Shown piece by piece: positions 36,877-44,659 of a stretch of 64,000 nt of DNA. How positions within the stretch are numbered: the first letter of the stretch is position 1; every line of letters starts with the position of its first letter. Both the position numbers and the translations under genes were made by a program. Where the stretch lies: assembly GCA_902810695.1 (NCBI GenBank), contig CADDYV010000004.1, positions 51,425 to 115,424 of the forward strand, in the 5' to 3' direction. The notes beneath the pieces were generated by a model. That model saw nothing but the letters and a program-made list of their open reading frames with translations, had not been told where the DNA came from and ran no database searches. This DNA is from Actinomycetota bacterium (GTDB taxonomy: Bacteria; Actinomycetota; Rubrobacteria; Rubrobacterales; Rubrobacteraceae).

Positions 36877-37743
36877 TTAGCCTACGGCGAGAGCCGCTAT
36901 GCCTGCCACCATCAGCGCAGCGGCGAGCAGACGGCGTCTCAGGCCTCCCTCGGCGAGCATCCTCCCGCCCATCGCCGTCCCGATGAGGATTCCGATCTCA
37001 CGCGTCGGCGCCACGCGGCTAACCGGGGCGAACACCAGCGCTGTTAGCACGAGTATGTAGGCGAGCGGGCTCAAGACCGCCACTCCCAGAGCTTCCAGCC
37101 GGTGCTCGCGCCAGGCAGCCCGAACTTCCCCCTGCCTGCGCACCGCCAGGGGCGAGAGCAACGTACTCTCCACCACCAGAGATGCCCAGTAGTAGATGAT
37201 CGGCGAGAGGGCGAGGTCGCTGACGGCGTACTTGTCCCAGAGGGTGTAGGAAGCGATGAACACCCCGGTCGCAAGCCCGTAGGCCACGCCGAGCCGCCTG
37301 TCCTTTGGGAAGTTGCTGCCGCTCCCCGGCTCCCACGCCAGGAGGAATACCCCGCACACGATGGCGAGGATGCCCGCTATGGCGAGCGGTCCGAGGTGCT
37401 CGCCATAGAGTGCTACCGCCGCGAAACTGGCGAGCAGAGGACCTGTGCCCCGCGCCAGAGGGTAGACCACCGAGAGGTCCCCCACCCTATAGCCCGCCTG
37501 CAGGCAGAGGAAGTATCCCGTGTGCAGCACCCCAGTTCCGACCATGAACAGCACCCCTAAAGCTCCGACGTGAGTCCCGCGCAGAACGAACACGGCCGCC
37601 AGCGGAGCATAGATGGTCGCAGAGAGCGCGCTGTAGAGCCATACGAAGGGCGCACCCCCTTCTCCAGCCCGTTTTACCAGCAGGTTCCAGGTGGCGTGGA
37701 AAAAGCCAGCGGTGAGAACCAGGGCCAGCGCCAGGGCGGTCAT
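36877..37743 (-). CDS. EamA/DMT family transporter under a ykkC-family riboswitch
   Basis: A 288-residue protein with ten predicted helices and two EamA repeats (AGFFHATWNLLVKRAGEG at the first, VAYGLATGVFIASYTLWDKYAV at the second). DMT permeases move small metabolites, usually outward. Its leader holds a riboswitch-like element; the AAAGGAG site 11 bases before the ATG can pair with GGCTCC at the 3' edge of the aptamer, so ligand binding might free it. Transport substrate unknown. Confidence 0.87.
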   Translation of the reverse strand: MTALALALVLTAGFFHATWNLLVKRAGEGGAPFVWLYSALSATIYAPLAAVFVLRGTHVGALGVLFMVGTGVLHTGYFLCLQAGYRVGDLSVVYPLARGTGPLLASFAAVALYGEHLGPLAIAGILAIVCGVFLLAWEPGSGSNFPKDRRLGVAYGLATGVFIASYTLWDKYAVSDLALSPIIYYWASLVVESTLLSPLAVRRQGEVRAAWREHRLEALGVAVLSPLAYILVLTALVFAPVSRVAPTREIGILIGTAMGGRMLAEGGLRRRLLAAALMVAGIAALAVG

Positions 37744-37803
37744 GATGTTCCAGGCTCCTTTCGTCCGGGTCCCACTCTGAAGCGGGACGTACCTTACCCG
37801 GAG

Positions 37804-37935
37804 CCCTCCTGGTTTTTATCCCTTAAGGTGTTCCCGCCGGATCATCCCGACGGTGACGCCGCTCGGTCTCTGTCCTCCCAAAACCCTGATTGTCGTCCCA
37901 TCCTCTGGCGGGCGGAAGCGGAACCCTAGGCGCAC
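37804..37935 (-). promoter_or_regulatory. ykkC-family riboswitch (ppGpp/PRPP subtype likely)
   Basis: Read on the minus strand, conserved blocks occur in order: CTAGGGTTCCG (37929-37919), ACCGAGCGG (37867-37859), a P3 stem CCGTCGG/CCGGCGG (37853-37834), ACACCTTAAGGG (37831-37820) and GGGATAAAAACCAGGAGGG (37822-37804). These are the hallmarks of ykkC RNAs. ACCGAGC and ACACCTTA-GGGA resemble the ppGpp/PRPP subtype rather than guanidine-I. Downstream, a hairpin (37764-37770 with 37796-37802) and GGCTCC (37805-37800) against the ribosome binding site GGAGCC (37758-37753) form a plausible expression platform. The rest of the gap to 38005 shows nothing further. Confidence 0.82.
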
Positions 37936-38005
37936 GGATCTTCTGGATAATATCAGGGCTTGATCTACCTGCGCAAGAAGCTTACCCAGCCAAGCATAAC
38001 CGATT

Positions 38006-39532
38006 CTACCCGCGTTTTTTGACGGAGTAGGTATCGCTCCGCTCGAAGGTGCGGGCGGCTCCGAGTATCGTCGTCTCCTCCCACCGCCTGCCGACGAGCA
38101 TCGCCCCGACCGGGAGATTATCGGAGAGACCGCAGGGAATGTTCATCGCCGGGTGTCCGGTAACGTCGAGCGGGCAGGTGTTGTGTATCATCTCCAGCGC
38201 CCGGCCGACGATCTCCTCCCGGCTCGCGTCCGGGGCGGGGATGGGCGTGGCCTTCATCGGCAGCGTCGGCAGGAGCAGAAGGTCATAGCTTTCTAGCGCC
38301 TCGTCGTAGGCCGCCGAGAGCTTGCGCGCGAGGTTCTGGGATCTGGCGTAGTAACGTCCGTGGTAGTGACGGCGCATGTACTCGCCCAGGAGCGCGGTCA
38401 GCTTGACCGTCTCGGAGAGGTCATCGGCGCGGGTGAGGCGTCCGCGGGCGTAGGCGTCGAGGAGCGAGGTCTCGTAGAGTCCTTTCCAGCCCACCCCCAT
38501 CGCGTTGCCTTTGACCATGATCTCGGTCGCCCCCTCGATAGCGATCCCGTTCCAGATGTGTATCCCGTCGCGGTGCAGAGGCACGGAGACTTCCTCGACC
38601 TCGGCCCCCAGCTCCTCGAATACGCGCGCCGCTCTCCGCACGGATTCATCCACATCCTCCTCGGAGAGTCCCGGCCAGCCGAACCCTTCGGAGAGAACCC
38701 CGATGCGCAGCCCGGATACATCCACGTCCAGGTTTTCGGAGTAGGGGGCGCTTTGTATGCCCTTCTGCCTCGGGTCGAGTCCGTCTTCGCCCGCTATCGC
38801 CTCCAGCAGCAGGGCCACGTCCTCGACAGTCGCGGCGATGGGACCGACGTGATCCAGCGTAACCTCTATCGGGAACACCCCGCTGTAGGGTACGAGACCG
38901 TGGGTAGGCTTGAGGCCGTAGCACCCGCACCAGCACGAGGGTATCCGGATCGAACCTCCCTGATCCCCGCCTATCGCCATGTCGCACTCCCCGGCGACGA
39001 CCAGCGCGGCGCTCCCGCTCGAAGACCCGCCCGCCGAACGGCTGTGGTCGTGAGGGTTGAGGACCGGCCCGGTGTCGCTGGTGTGGCTCCCGCCGGAGAA
39101 GCACAGAGACTCGCAGACGGACTTGCCCACGATCTCACCGCCAGCGTCCAGGATGCGCGTGACGATGGTGGCGTCCGAGTCGGGGACATATCCTTCCAGA
39201 ACCGCGGTCCCGTTCATCATCGGGACACCCGCCACGCACACGTTGTCCTTTATGGCGACCCGCTTGCCGGCTAGTATCCCGGATTCCGCTCCCCGGATGG
39301 AGCACTTGTAGTACCAGGCGTTGAGCGGGTTTTCCTCGGGGTCGGGCCGATAACCGCCGGTGCGCGGATATTTGACGGGCTCGACGGGCTCGACAAGCTC
39401 ATCGAGCCTCCTGTACGAGGCGATGGTGCTCGCTATGAGGCTGCGGAAGGACTCCACATCTGAATCCGAAAGGTGCAGCCCGAACGTTTCTGAGATCTCA
39501 CCGAGTTGCTCTCTGGTGGGCGGCCTGACCAC
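38006..39532 (-). CDS. Amidase signature family hydrolase
   Basis: A 508-residue amidase of the signature family with the Ser-cisSer-Lys triad: Lys in KRVAIKDNVC, cis-Ser in AGGSSSGSAAL and the nucleophile in GGDQGGSIRIPS. The family covers GatA, indoleacetamide and aliphatic amidases; there are no gatB/gatC genes here, so a catabolic or detoxifying amidase is more likely. The GTG start has GGAGGAG upstream. Its promoter has a 19-bp spacer with a dyad. Confidence 0.9.
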   Translation of the reverse strand: MVRPPTREQLGEISETFGLHLSDSDVESFRSLIASTIASYRRLDELVEPVEPVKYPRTGGYRPDPEENPLNAWYYKCSIRGAESGILAGKRVAIKDNVCVAGVPMMNGTAVLEGYVPDSDATIVTRILDAGGEIVGKSVCESLCFSGGSHTSDTGPVLNPHDHSRSAGGSSSGSAALVVAGECDMAIGGDQGGSIRIPSCWCGCYGLKPTHGLVPYSGVFPIEVTLDHVGPIAATVEDVALLLEAIAGEDGLDPRQKGIQSAPYSENLDVDVSGLRIGVLSEGFGWPGLSEEDVDESVRRAARVFEELGAEVEEVSVPLHRDGIHIWNGIAIEGATEIMVKGNAMGVGWKGLYETSLLDAYARGRLTRADDLSETVKLTALLGEYMRRHYHGRYYARSQNLARKLSAAYDEALESYDLLLLPTLPMKATPIPAPDASREEIVGRALEMIHNTCPLDVTGHPAMNIPCGLSDNLPVGAMLVGRRWEETTILGAARTFERSDTYSVKKRG

Positions 39533-39600
39533 GTCTCCTCCTCTCGATGCCGGCCCGCCAAAGACCGGCTCCCTTTACCGAAATGAAACCCCTGGAGGAT

Positions 39601-39631
39601 ATATTAAGACTCTCCACGGAGTCAGGGTCAA
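39601..39631 (-). promoter_or_regulatory. Amidase promoter with a 19-bp spacer and central dyad (MerR-like)
   Basis: Minus strand: -35 TTGACC (39631-39626), 19-base spacer, -10 TAATAT (39606-39601). A perfect GACTC-N6-GAGTC dyad (39608-39623) is centred in the spacer. Long spacers with an internal dyad are the signature of MerR-family-controlled promoters. Confidence 0.5.
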
Positions 39632-39677
39632 GCGGCACAGGCTCCAGAGAGCGAGTAGAGATCGGAGGCCAGTGAGG

Positions 39678-40121
39678 CTACTCATCTACATCTTCTGAAG
39701 ACTTCGGGGCGCGGCCCGTGCCCTCCTCACGCTGGACCTGCTCTATGTGCGCCGCGGAGTCCCGGTACTTCTCGCTCTCTGCACCTCCGAGTCCGAAGTG
39801 ATTTCGGGTCCTGATGATAAGCCCCGGCGCAACTTCACCATCATCCCTAAATCCAGGAGCCTCTTTCACCCTGGACTCTAGTTCCTTGACCTCCGCGCTC
39901 TTCTCTACCTCGTTCACGCGTACGAGTCGCGCCGGTATAAGTACGGACTCCCTGCCCAAAAATCCTACCTCTACGCTCAGGTACTCCTCACCATCCGAGG
40001 TATCCACGAATGTACCGCTCGTCCGGCCAAGCTTCTTTCCCTGCTCCTCGCGCACCTCGAAACCTTCGCACCTTCCCTCGATGGTGCGAATCTCGCCCAA
40101 GATACAAACCTCCTGCGACAT
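39678..40121 (-). CDS. PRC-barrel-like protein, function unknown
   Basis: A 147-residue charged protein whose first 85 residues (SGTFVDTSDGEEYLSVEVGFLGRESVLIPARLV) look like a PRC-barrel domain, followed by an acidic, Arg/Glu-rich tail. It begins a few tens of bases from the divergent FGGY kinase start. Stress or surface roles of PRC-barrel proteins are known but nothing specific is seen here. Confidence 0.6.
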   Translation of the reverse strand: MSQEVCILGEIRTIEGRCEGFEVREEQGKKLGRTSGTFVDTSDGEEYLSVEVGFLGRESVLIPARLVRVNEVEKSAEVKELESRVKEAPGFRDDGEVAPGLIIRTRNHFGLGGAESEKYRDSAAHIEQVQREEGTGRAPKSSEDVDE

Positions 40122-40193
40122 AGCTTGCTAGAGAAAGTTACCTGCCCGAAGCGGCTGCTAAACTACCTCCGGTATTTTAGAGAGGATGGCAAC

Positions 40194-41672
40194 GTGAGGG
40201 AGAGAGACAGAACAGCAAACGTTCTCGCGGTAGACGTGGGCTCTTCTTCGGTGCGGGCGGCGCTCCACGACGCCTCCGGGGAGCACGTCGAAGGCAGCGA
40301 GACCAAGCTGGACCACGATCTCAGATACACCCGCGACGGGGGCGCGACCAAGGACGCCGACGATCTTCTGGAGTTGGTGGCGCACGCGATAGACCAGACC
40401 CTCTCCCGTTCCAGCGGAGCCCGCATCCGGGGAGTCGGCATGAGCACGTTCTGGCACGCTGTTCTGGGCCTGGATCACGAAGGAAATCCCACCACCCCGA
40501 TCCTCACCTGGGCGGATCGCCGGTCCGCCGGAGCCGCCCGGAAGCTACGTGAGAGCCTGGACGAGCGCACCGTCCACCGCCGGACCGGGTGCGTCCTCCA
40601 CTCCAGCTACCTCCCCGCCAAGCTACTCTGGCTCAGCCAGGAACATCCCGAAGAGTTCAATCGGACCGAACTGTGGGTCTCCCCGGCGGAATACTTCTAC
40701 AGCCGGTTCTTCGGACCCGAGAACCTCACGATCGGCACCTCGATGGCCTCGGCCACCGGGCTCCTCGACCAGAACGAAAAGCACTGGGACGAAGAGGTGG
40801 TTGAGGCTCTACCTATCGAGGAGGCGCAGCTCTCCCCCATCTCCGACGAACCGGTGCGGGGGCTTGCGGGCGAGTGGGCGAAGCGGTGGCCGGATATCGC
40901 CGAGGTGCCGTGGTTTCCGGCTGCTGGTGATGGCGCGTGCTCGAATATAGGGAGCGGGTGCACGACCGCGGAGAGGCTCGCGCTCATGGTCGGGACCAGC
41001 GGGGCGATGCGGGTGCTCTGGAAGGCGGAGAAGGTCGATATCCCGGACGGCCCCTGGTGCTACCGCTCGGACGCCAGCAGGTTCGTCATGGGCGGGGCGC
41101 TCTCGAACGGGGGAAACCTGATCCAGTGGCTTACGGACACGCTCAGGCTGCCGGACCTCGAAGAAGCCGAACGGCAGATCTCCGAGATGGAGCCCGACTC
41201 CCACGGCCTGACGTTCTTGCCGCTGCTCGCGGGCGAGCGCGGACCGAGCTGGTCGGACGAGGCCAACGGCGCCATAGCCGGGCTCTCGATGGCGAGCACG
41301 CCCGTGGAGATCCTGCGCGCCGCGATGGAAGCCGTCGCCCTGCGGTTCGCCCTGATCGCCGAGGCCCTGGATTCCGCTTCTCCAGGAGAGAAGCAGGTCA
41401 TCGCGACCGGCGGCGGGCTCGTGGACTCGCCGGTCTGGACCCGGATCATGGCCGACGCTCTGGGCAGGCCCGTCACCACCTCCGGCATAAAGGAGGCTTC
41501 GAGCCGAGGCGCGGCCCTGCTCGCTCTGGAAGCCCTCGGAGAGCTAAAGCTGGAAGACGTGGAAGCTCCGCTCGGCGAGACGTTCGAGCCGGACCCGGGA
41601 CGGCACGATATCTACCGCAAGGCCCTCGAACGCCAGCGCCGCCTGCACGAAGCCATACTCGGAACCGACTAG
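40194..41672 (+). CDS. FGGY-family carbohydrate kinase (gluconokinase-like)
   Basis: A 492-residue sugar kinase with the two actin-like domains: VLAVDVGSSSVRAALHD at the start, TWADRRSAGAARKL, AGDGACSNIGSGC and the FGGY signature region FLPLLAGERGPSW; ATGGGLVDSPVWTRIMADALGRPV is the C-terminal nucleotide loop. The closest group by eye is gluconate or xylulose kinase. I take GTG 40194 (GAGAGG nine bases upstream); the frame is open to 40125, overlapping the divergent gene. Stands alone. Confidence 0.88.
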   Translation: MRERDRTANVLAVDVGSSSVRAALHDASGEHVEGSETKLDHDLRYTRDGGATKDADDLLELVAHAIDQTLSRSSGARIRGVGMSTFWHAVLGLDHEGNPTTPILTWADRRSAGAARKLRESLDERTVHRRTGCVLHSSYLPAKLLWLSQEHPEEFNRTELWVSPAEYFYSRFFGPENLTIGTSMASATGLLDQNEKHWDEEVVEALPIEEAQLSPISDEPVRGLAGEWAKRWPDIAEVPWFPAAGDGACSNIGSGCTTAERLALMVGTSGAMRVLWKAEKVDIPDGPWCYRSDASRFVMGGALSNGGNLIQWLTDTLRLPDLEEAERQISEMEPDSHGLTFLPLLAGERGPSWSDEANGAIAGLSMASTPVEILRAAMEAVALRFALIAEALDSASPGEKQVIATGGGLVDSPVWTRIMADALGRPVTTSGIKEASSRGAALLALEALGELKLEDVEAPLGETFEPDPGRHDIYRKALERQRRLHEAILGTD

Positions 41673-41699
41673 CGGCCAGCCACCTGAAAACCGGCGACT

Positions 41700-41726
41700 G
41701 ACCGCTAAAAGCCGACCGCTAAAAGC
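41700..41726. repeat. Tandem 13-bp repeat after the kinase gene
   Basis: GACCGCTAAAAGC occurs twice with a 14-base period (41700-41712 and 41714-41726) between two convergent genes. Its composition recalls the intergenic palindrome at 25115-25220, but a common family is unproven. Confidence 0.5.
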
Positions 41727-41737
41727 TATAATTCCTT

Positions 41738-43075
41738 CTATCGCTCGCTCATGGGCGTGTACTCTTTGTCGCGCTCGCCGGTGTAGATCTGGCGCGGGCG
41801 CGCTATCTTGAGCTCCGGGTCGTGGAGCATCTCGTTCCACTGGGCGATCCAACCCGATGTGCGCGGTATGGCGAACATTACGGTGAAGGCGTCGGTCGGG
41901 ATGCCCAGGGCCTCGTAGATGATGCCGGAGTAGAAGTCCACGTTCGGGTAGAGCTTGCGGCTGGTGAAGTATTCGTCGTCGAGCGCCTGCTTCTCCAGCT
42001 CTATGGCAATATCCAGCCACGGGCTCTGCTTGCCGGTGGCCTCCAGCACCTCGTCCACGTGGCTGCGGATGATCCTGGCCCGCGGGTCGTAGTTCTTGTA
42101 GACGCGGTGGCCGAAGCCGTAGAGAAGCTCCTTCCTCTGCTTCACCTGCTCCAGGAAGTCGGGGATGTTCTCGACCTTCCCTATCTTCTGGAGCATGCGC
42201 AGCACGTCCACGTTGGCCCCGCCGTGCAGCGGCCCGTAGAGCCCGGCGACGCCCGCAGCAATCGCCGAGTAGGGATCCACGCGCGAGGAGCCCACGACGC
42301 GCACCGCCGCCGCCGAGCAGTTCTGCTCGTGATCTGCGTGCAGGATGAAGAGCGTGTCGAGCGCCTTCTCCAGACGAGGGTCGGGTTCGTACTTGGGCTC
42401 GGCCATCTTGAAGAGCATCGAGAGGTAGTTGCCCGGGTAGGAGAGATCGTTGTCCGGGTAGACGTAGGGCAGCCCCAGCGAATGCCGGTAGGCGAAGGCC
42501 GCGAGGGTGGGCATCTTGGCGATCAGGCGTATCGTCGAGACCCAGCGCTGCCACTCGTCGTCTATGTCTTTAGCCTCCGGGTAGAACGTCGAGAGAGCAC
42601 CCACGCTCGCCAAGAGCATCCCCATCGGGTGCGCGTCGTGCCGAAAGCCCTGCATGAAGCTCTTGATGTTCTCGTGGACGTAGGTGTGGTGCGTGATCTG
42701 GTAGACCCACTCGCCGAGCTCCTTCTCATTCGGCAGATGCCCGAAGTTTAGGAGATACGCGACTTCCAGATACGAGGACTTCTCGCATAGCTCCTCGATC
42801 GGGATGCCCCGGTGCTGCAGGATTCCCTTCTCGCCGTCAATGTAGGTGATGGCGCTCCGGCAGCTCGCGGTGTTGGTGTAGCCGGGATCGTAGGTCATCA
42901 GGCCGAAGTCATCGTCGTTGACCTTGATCTGCCTGAAGTCCATCGCCCGCACGGTGTCATCTTTTATCTCGATGTTGTAGGTTTTGCCCGTGCGATTGTC
43001 CGTAACCGTCAGGCTATTGTTGTCCTCGACAGTAGAAGCCTTGCCACTCTCCGCGCCATGAGACTGTTCGGACAC
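41738..43075 (-). CDS. gltA: Citrate synthase
   Basis: Condenses acetyl-CoA and oxaloacetate at the entry to the TCA cycle. At 445 residues it resembles the type II hexameric enzyme with an N-terminal beta domain (SLTVTDNRTGKTYNIEI, GFGLMTYDPGYTNTASC). Catalytic residues are in LHADHEQNCSA (His), GPLHGGAN (His) and YGFGHRVYKNYDPRA (Asp). GTG start behind AAGGGG. Single gene, convergent with the kinase. Confidence 0.96.
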   Translation of the reverse strand: MSEQSHGAESGKASTVEDNNSLTVTDNRTGKTYNIEIKDDTVRAMDFRQIKVNDDDFGLMTYDPGYTNTASCRSAITYIDGEKGILQHRGIPIEELCEKSSYLEVAYLLNFGHLPNEKELGEWVYQITHHTYVHENIKSFMQGFRHDAHPMGMLLASVGALSTFYPEAKDIDDEWQRWVSTIRLIAKMPTLAAFAYRHSLGLPYVYPDNDLSYPGNYLSMLFKMAEPKYEPDPRLEKALDTLFILHADHEQNCSAAAVRVVGSSRVDPYSAIAAGVAGLYGPLHGGANVDVLRMLQKIGKVENIPDFLEQVKQRKELLYGFGHRVYKNYDPRARIIRSHVDEVLEATGKQSPWLDIAIELEKQALDDEYFTSRKLYPNVDFYSGIIYEALGIPTDAFTVMFAIPRTSGWIAQWNEMLHDPELKIARPRQIYTGERDKEYTPMSER

Positions 43076-43209
43076 TTTTTACCCCTTTCTCAAAGAAGTC
43101 TGCCGCTCCAAGAGACCTCATGTAACATCTTATCTGGCCTCCGATCAGTTTTCTCCATTGTACCCGCCAGCAGGCAGGCCGAAAGCCAAGTGGATCACGG
43201 GAGAAAGAA

Positions 43210-43269
43210 ACAGGGGGGCCCAGAGAAGAAGGGCAAACGAAAGGGCGGGCAAAGGAGTGGGCCCCCTGT
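43210..43269. repeat. Hairpin-forming inverted repeat in the gltA upstream region
   Basis: ACAGGGGGGCCCA (43210-43222) can pair with TGGGCCCCCTGT (43258-43269), 12 bp with one bulged G and a 35-base loop. It lies in the 327-base divergent gap between gltA and the DUF4870 gene (43076-43402), which otherwise holds no gene I can support. Possible regulatory structure. Confidence 0.45.
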
Positions 43270-43312
43270 GATATTTATAGTTATCGGACGGCGGGACGGA
43301 AAACTTTAGCGA

Positions 43313-43345
43313 TTTCGGGAAAATTTTCCCAAAATTCTTCCGAAA
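43313..43345. repeat. AT-rich palindrome upstream of the DUF4870 gene
   Basis: A perfect 14-bp palindrome GGGAAAATTTTCCC (43317-43330) inside a larger 15-bp imperfect dyad (13 of 15 matching). Position about 60 bases ahead of the DUF4870 start suggests an operator or bent promoter DNA. Confidence 0.45.
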
Positions 43346-43402
43346 CCCTTCATCCACCCGGACGTATACGATTTTGAAGGCGAAACCGGGCAAAGGAGCG
43401 GC

Positions 43403-43819
43403 ATGAAAAGAGACTCGCTTAACTACGGCCTCCAGCGGGAATACAAGAGGCCCACCCCGCCCCGGAGCAGCATCCTGCCGGGCACCACCGAGGAGCGCAC
43501 CTGGTCCGCTCTCGCCCACCTGAGCATCTTTCTCAACCTCTTCACCGGGTTTCTTGGTCCCGTCGCCGCGTTCATCATGTGGCTCGCCTTCAGAGACCGC
43601 TCCCGGATCGTCGCCGCCCACGCCATCAGGTCCATGTGGTACCAGATCGCCTGGGCCCTGATAATCATCGCCGGCTGGACGGTTACGGGCATCCTGACGG
43701 TAGTTCTGATCGGGTTTTTGCTGTGGCCGGTGATGTTCCTGCTCATGTTCGTCCCCTTCATCCACGCCTCCTACGCGGCCTACAGGGCATACCGGGGCGA
43801 CGACTACCGCTACATTTAG
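43403..43819 (+). CDS. DUF4870 membrane protein
   Basis: A 138-residue protein with the DUF4870 pattern: a basic N-terminus, WSALAHLSIFLNLFTGFLGPVAAFIMWL, then HAIRSMWYQIAWALII and a final hydrophobic hairpin. Function unknown; Tic20-like proteins share this plan. AAGGAG site before ATG. Confidence 0.87.
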   Translation: MKRDSLNYGLQREYKRPTPPRSSILPGTTEERTWSALAHLSIFLNLFTGFLGPVAAFIMWLAFRDRSRIVAAHAIRSMWYQIAWALIIIAGWTVTGILTVVLIGFLLWPVMFLLMFVPFIHASYAAYRAYRGDDYRYI

Positions 43820-43883
43820 AACCGCGACTAGAGCGCAAAAATCGTAAAATATGGTAGTCAGGCACAAGGATACCGGGAGAGAG

Positions 43884-44132
43884 ATGGAACGCAGTGAATT
43901 ATTAAAAAGAATCTCCGTAGACCCGGAAATATGCTTCGGCAAACCGTGCATCCGGGGACACCGTATATGGGTCTCTCTGATCCTGGACCTGCTCGCCTCC
44001 GGGCTCTCCGTCGAAGAAGTGCTGGATCAATACCCTCAACTCTCGCGGGAAGATGTGCTGGCCTGCATCGCTTACGGTGCCGAGATGAGCCGCGAACACC
44101 TCATAGAAGTGTTGGCAGAACACCCCGCTTGA
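43884..44132 (+). CDS. DUF433 antitoxin-like protein
   Basis: An 82-residue protein with the DUF433 core ISVDPEICFGKPCIRGHRIWVSLILDLLASGLS, a winged helix-like domain often paired with DUF5615 PIN-like toxins. ATG 43884 behind GGGAGAG is preferred over ATG 43851. Stop overlaps the broken DUF5615 gene as TTGA. TAAAAT at 43845-43850 is a possible -10. Confidence 0.82.
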   Translation: MERSELLKRISVDPEICFGKPCIRGHRIWVSLILDLLASGLSVEEVLDQYPQLSREDVLACIAYGAEMSREHLIEVLAEHPA

Positions 44133-44352
44133 AATTCAAGCTCGACGAGAATCTGGGTACGAGGGCTGTCGAACTGTTCAGAGAATCTGGACATGATGTG
44201 ACTACCGTCCTGGAGTACCGAGCCCCGTAAAGTTAGATGTACTCCACGAACACGTTAGGGTTCTGCTCAAGGGATTGGGGGAAAACGAGCTTGCGGGGCG
44301 ACTCTGGATCGTCGAATCCAGGCGAATACGTGAGCATGATCCGAATATTTGA
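44129..44352 (+). pseudogene. DUF5615 (PIN-like) toxin gene with internal deletion
   Basis: The first 28 codons (TTG start overlapping the DUF433 stop, KFKLDENLGTRAVELFRESGHDV) and the last part in another frame (VRVLLKGLGENELAGRLWIVE, ending at 44352) both match the DUF5615 family, but the middle 50-60 residues are missing and the two parts are out of frame, joined near 44205-44232. The first part stops at 44230. An inactivated toxin beside its antitoxin. Confidence 0.75.
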
Positions 44353-44353
44353 C

Positions 44354-44587
44354 TCACCCAACAGGACGTGCAAGATCCGCGGCTTCCATAGTCATCTCCA
44401 GGTAGGCTACGGCTTGCTCCCGGCTTACGCTGGAGAAGTCATCCAGGAACTCGTCCAGAGAATATCTGGCCTTGAGATAATCTATGAGGCTGCGAACCGG
44501 CACCCGCGTTTTGCCAAAGACCAACTCACCGCTCATAACTCGCGGGTTGCGCGAAACGACATCCTTGTTTCCACCATTTTTCACCAT
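44354..44587 (-). CDS. Second DUF433 antitoxin-like protein
   Basis: A 77-residue DUF433 protein (NPRVMSGELVFGKTRVPVRSLIDYLKARYSLDEFLDDF) facing the broken toxin gene tail to tail, two bases from its end. It has no toxin partner on its own strand. Either a solitary antitoxin or the remnant of a second pair. Confidence 0.78.
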   Translation of the reverse strand: MVKNGGNKDVVSRNPRVMSGELVFGKTRVPVRSLIDYLKARYSLDEFLDDFSSVSREQAVAYLEMTMEAADLARPVG

Positions 44588-44659
44588 CGCAGACTACTTT
44601 CACCGGATCATCGCATTGCGACATGTATTCTACGGGCTTATCCGGTCGTCACGAGGCAT

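Noticed and set aside
43145..43951. 268-codon minus-strand frame over the DUF4870 gene
   Set aside because: Covers an intergenic hairpin and the reverse of a real gene; no protein-like motif.
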